DNA from: Candidatus Portiera sp.
GTDB taxonomy: Bacteria > Pseudomonadota > Gammaproteobacteria > CBDBNL01 > JAAOII01
Length of the DNA: 5,471 nt
Direction of reading: 5' to 3'
NCBI GenBank assembly: GCA_015163845.1
Contig: JAAOII010000203.1
Coordinates: 1 to 5,471 of the forward strand
The notes beneath the pieces are model-generated. The model was given only the letters and a program-made list of their open reading frames with translations. It was not told where the DNA came from and did not search any database. The position numbers and the translations under genes were made by a program. Numbering within the stretch: position 1 is the stretch's first letter; each line of letters starts with the position of its first letter. Shown piece after piece: positions 5,441 to 5,471 of this stretch.

Positions 5441-5471
5441 ATATTCAAAGTATTAATAGTGGCAGATTTTG

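Noticed and set aside
5441..5471. N-terminal extension of the GT-C-like gene or another gene at the right edge
   Set aside because: An in-frame TAA lies five codons upstream of the ATG, and the remaining 31 bases are too few to support a feature.

Overview
The window looks like a chromosomal segment of a proteobacterium with a fairly AT-rich genome. SecB is largely confined to Proteobacteria, and this copy carries the segment DISLEVPNAP, which reads most like betaproteobacterial SecB. TrpB and the oxidoreductase also look proteobacterial. The lineage is an inference from motifs remembered by eye, not from a search.

Layout. Bases 1-1406 are on the + strand and hold two housekeeping genes: the 3' three quarters of trpB (tryptophan synthase beta chain, cut by the window edge) and a complete secB (export chaperone), 19 bases apart. 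Bases 1407-1554 are a convergent intergenic region. It holds a short imperfect direct repeat carrying Shine-Dalgarno-like cores, an 18-base stretch that resembles the 3' end of a tRNA-Gly on the - strand, and an AT-rich hairpin with an A-run on one side and a T-run on the other, which could end transcription from both sides. Bases 1555-5440 are on the - strand. Read 5' to 3' they give a multi-pass membrane protein resembling GT-C glycosyltransferases, a 109-base gap with a perfect palindrome and a separate 7-bp hairpin, a TVP38/TMEM64 (VTT/DedA-type) membrane protein with an unusual basic tail, and 15 bases later a FAD/NAD(P) disulfide oxidoreductase related to MerA and lipoamide dehydrogenase.

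How the genes fit together. The TVP38-like protein and the oxidoreductase almost certainly form one transcription unit. The same two families are neighbours, or fused into one protein, in many bacteria, which suggests a joint but poorly understood membrane-linked redox role. The oxidoreductase keeps the CxxxxC redox pair but has Tyr where glutathione reductase and lipoamide dehydrogenase have the catalytic His, and it lacks the C-terminal Cys pair of true mercuric reductase. The GT-C-like gene is probably transcribed separately, and its sugar donor and acceptor cannot be read from sequence.

No integrase, transposase, CRISPR array, toxin-antitoxin pair or obvious defence system is visible. The points most worth checking are the Ser-to-Cys change at the PLP pyridine-nitrogen position of TrpB, the odd trpB-secB linkage without trpA, the possible tRNA 3'-end relic at the border between the two blocks, and the MerA/VTT pair with its non-classical active site and histone-like tail.
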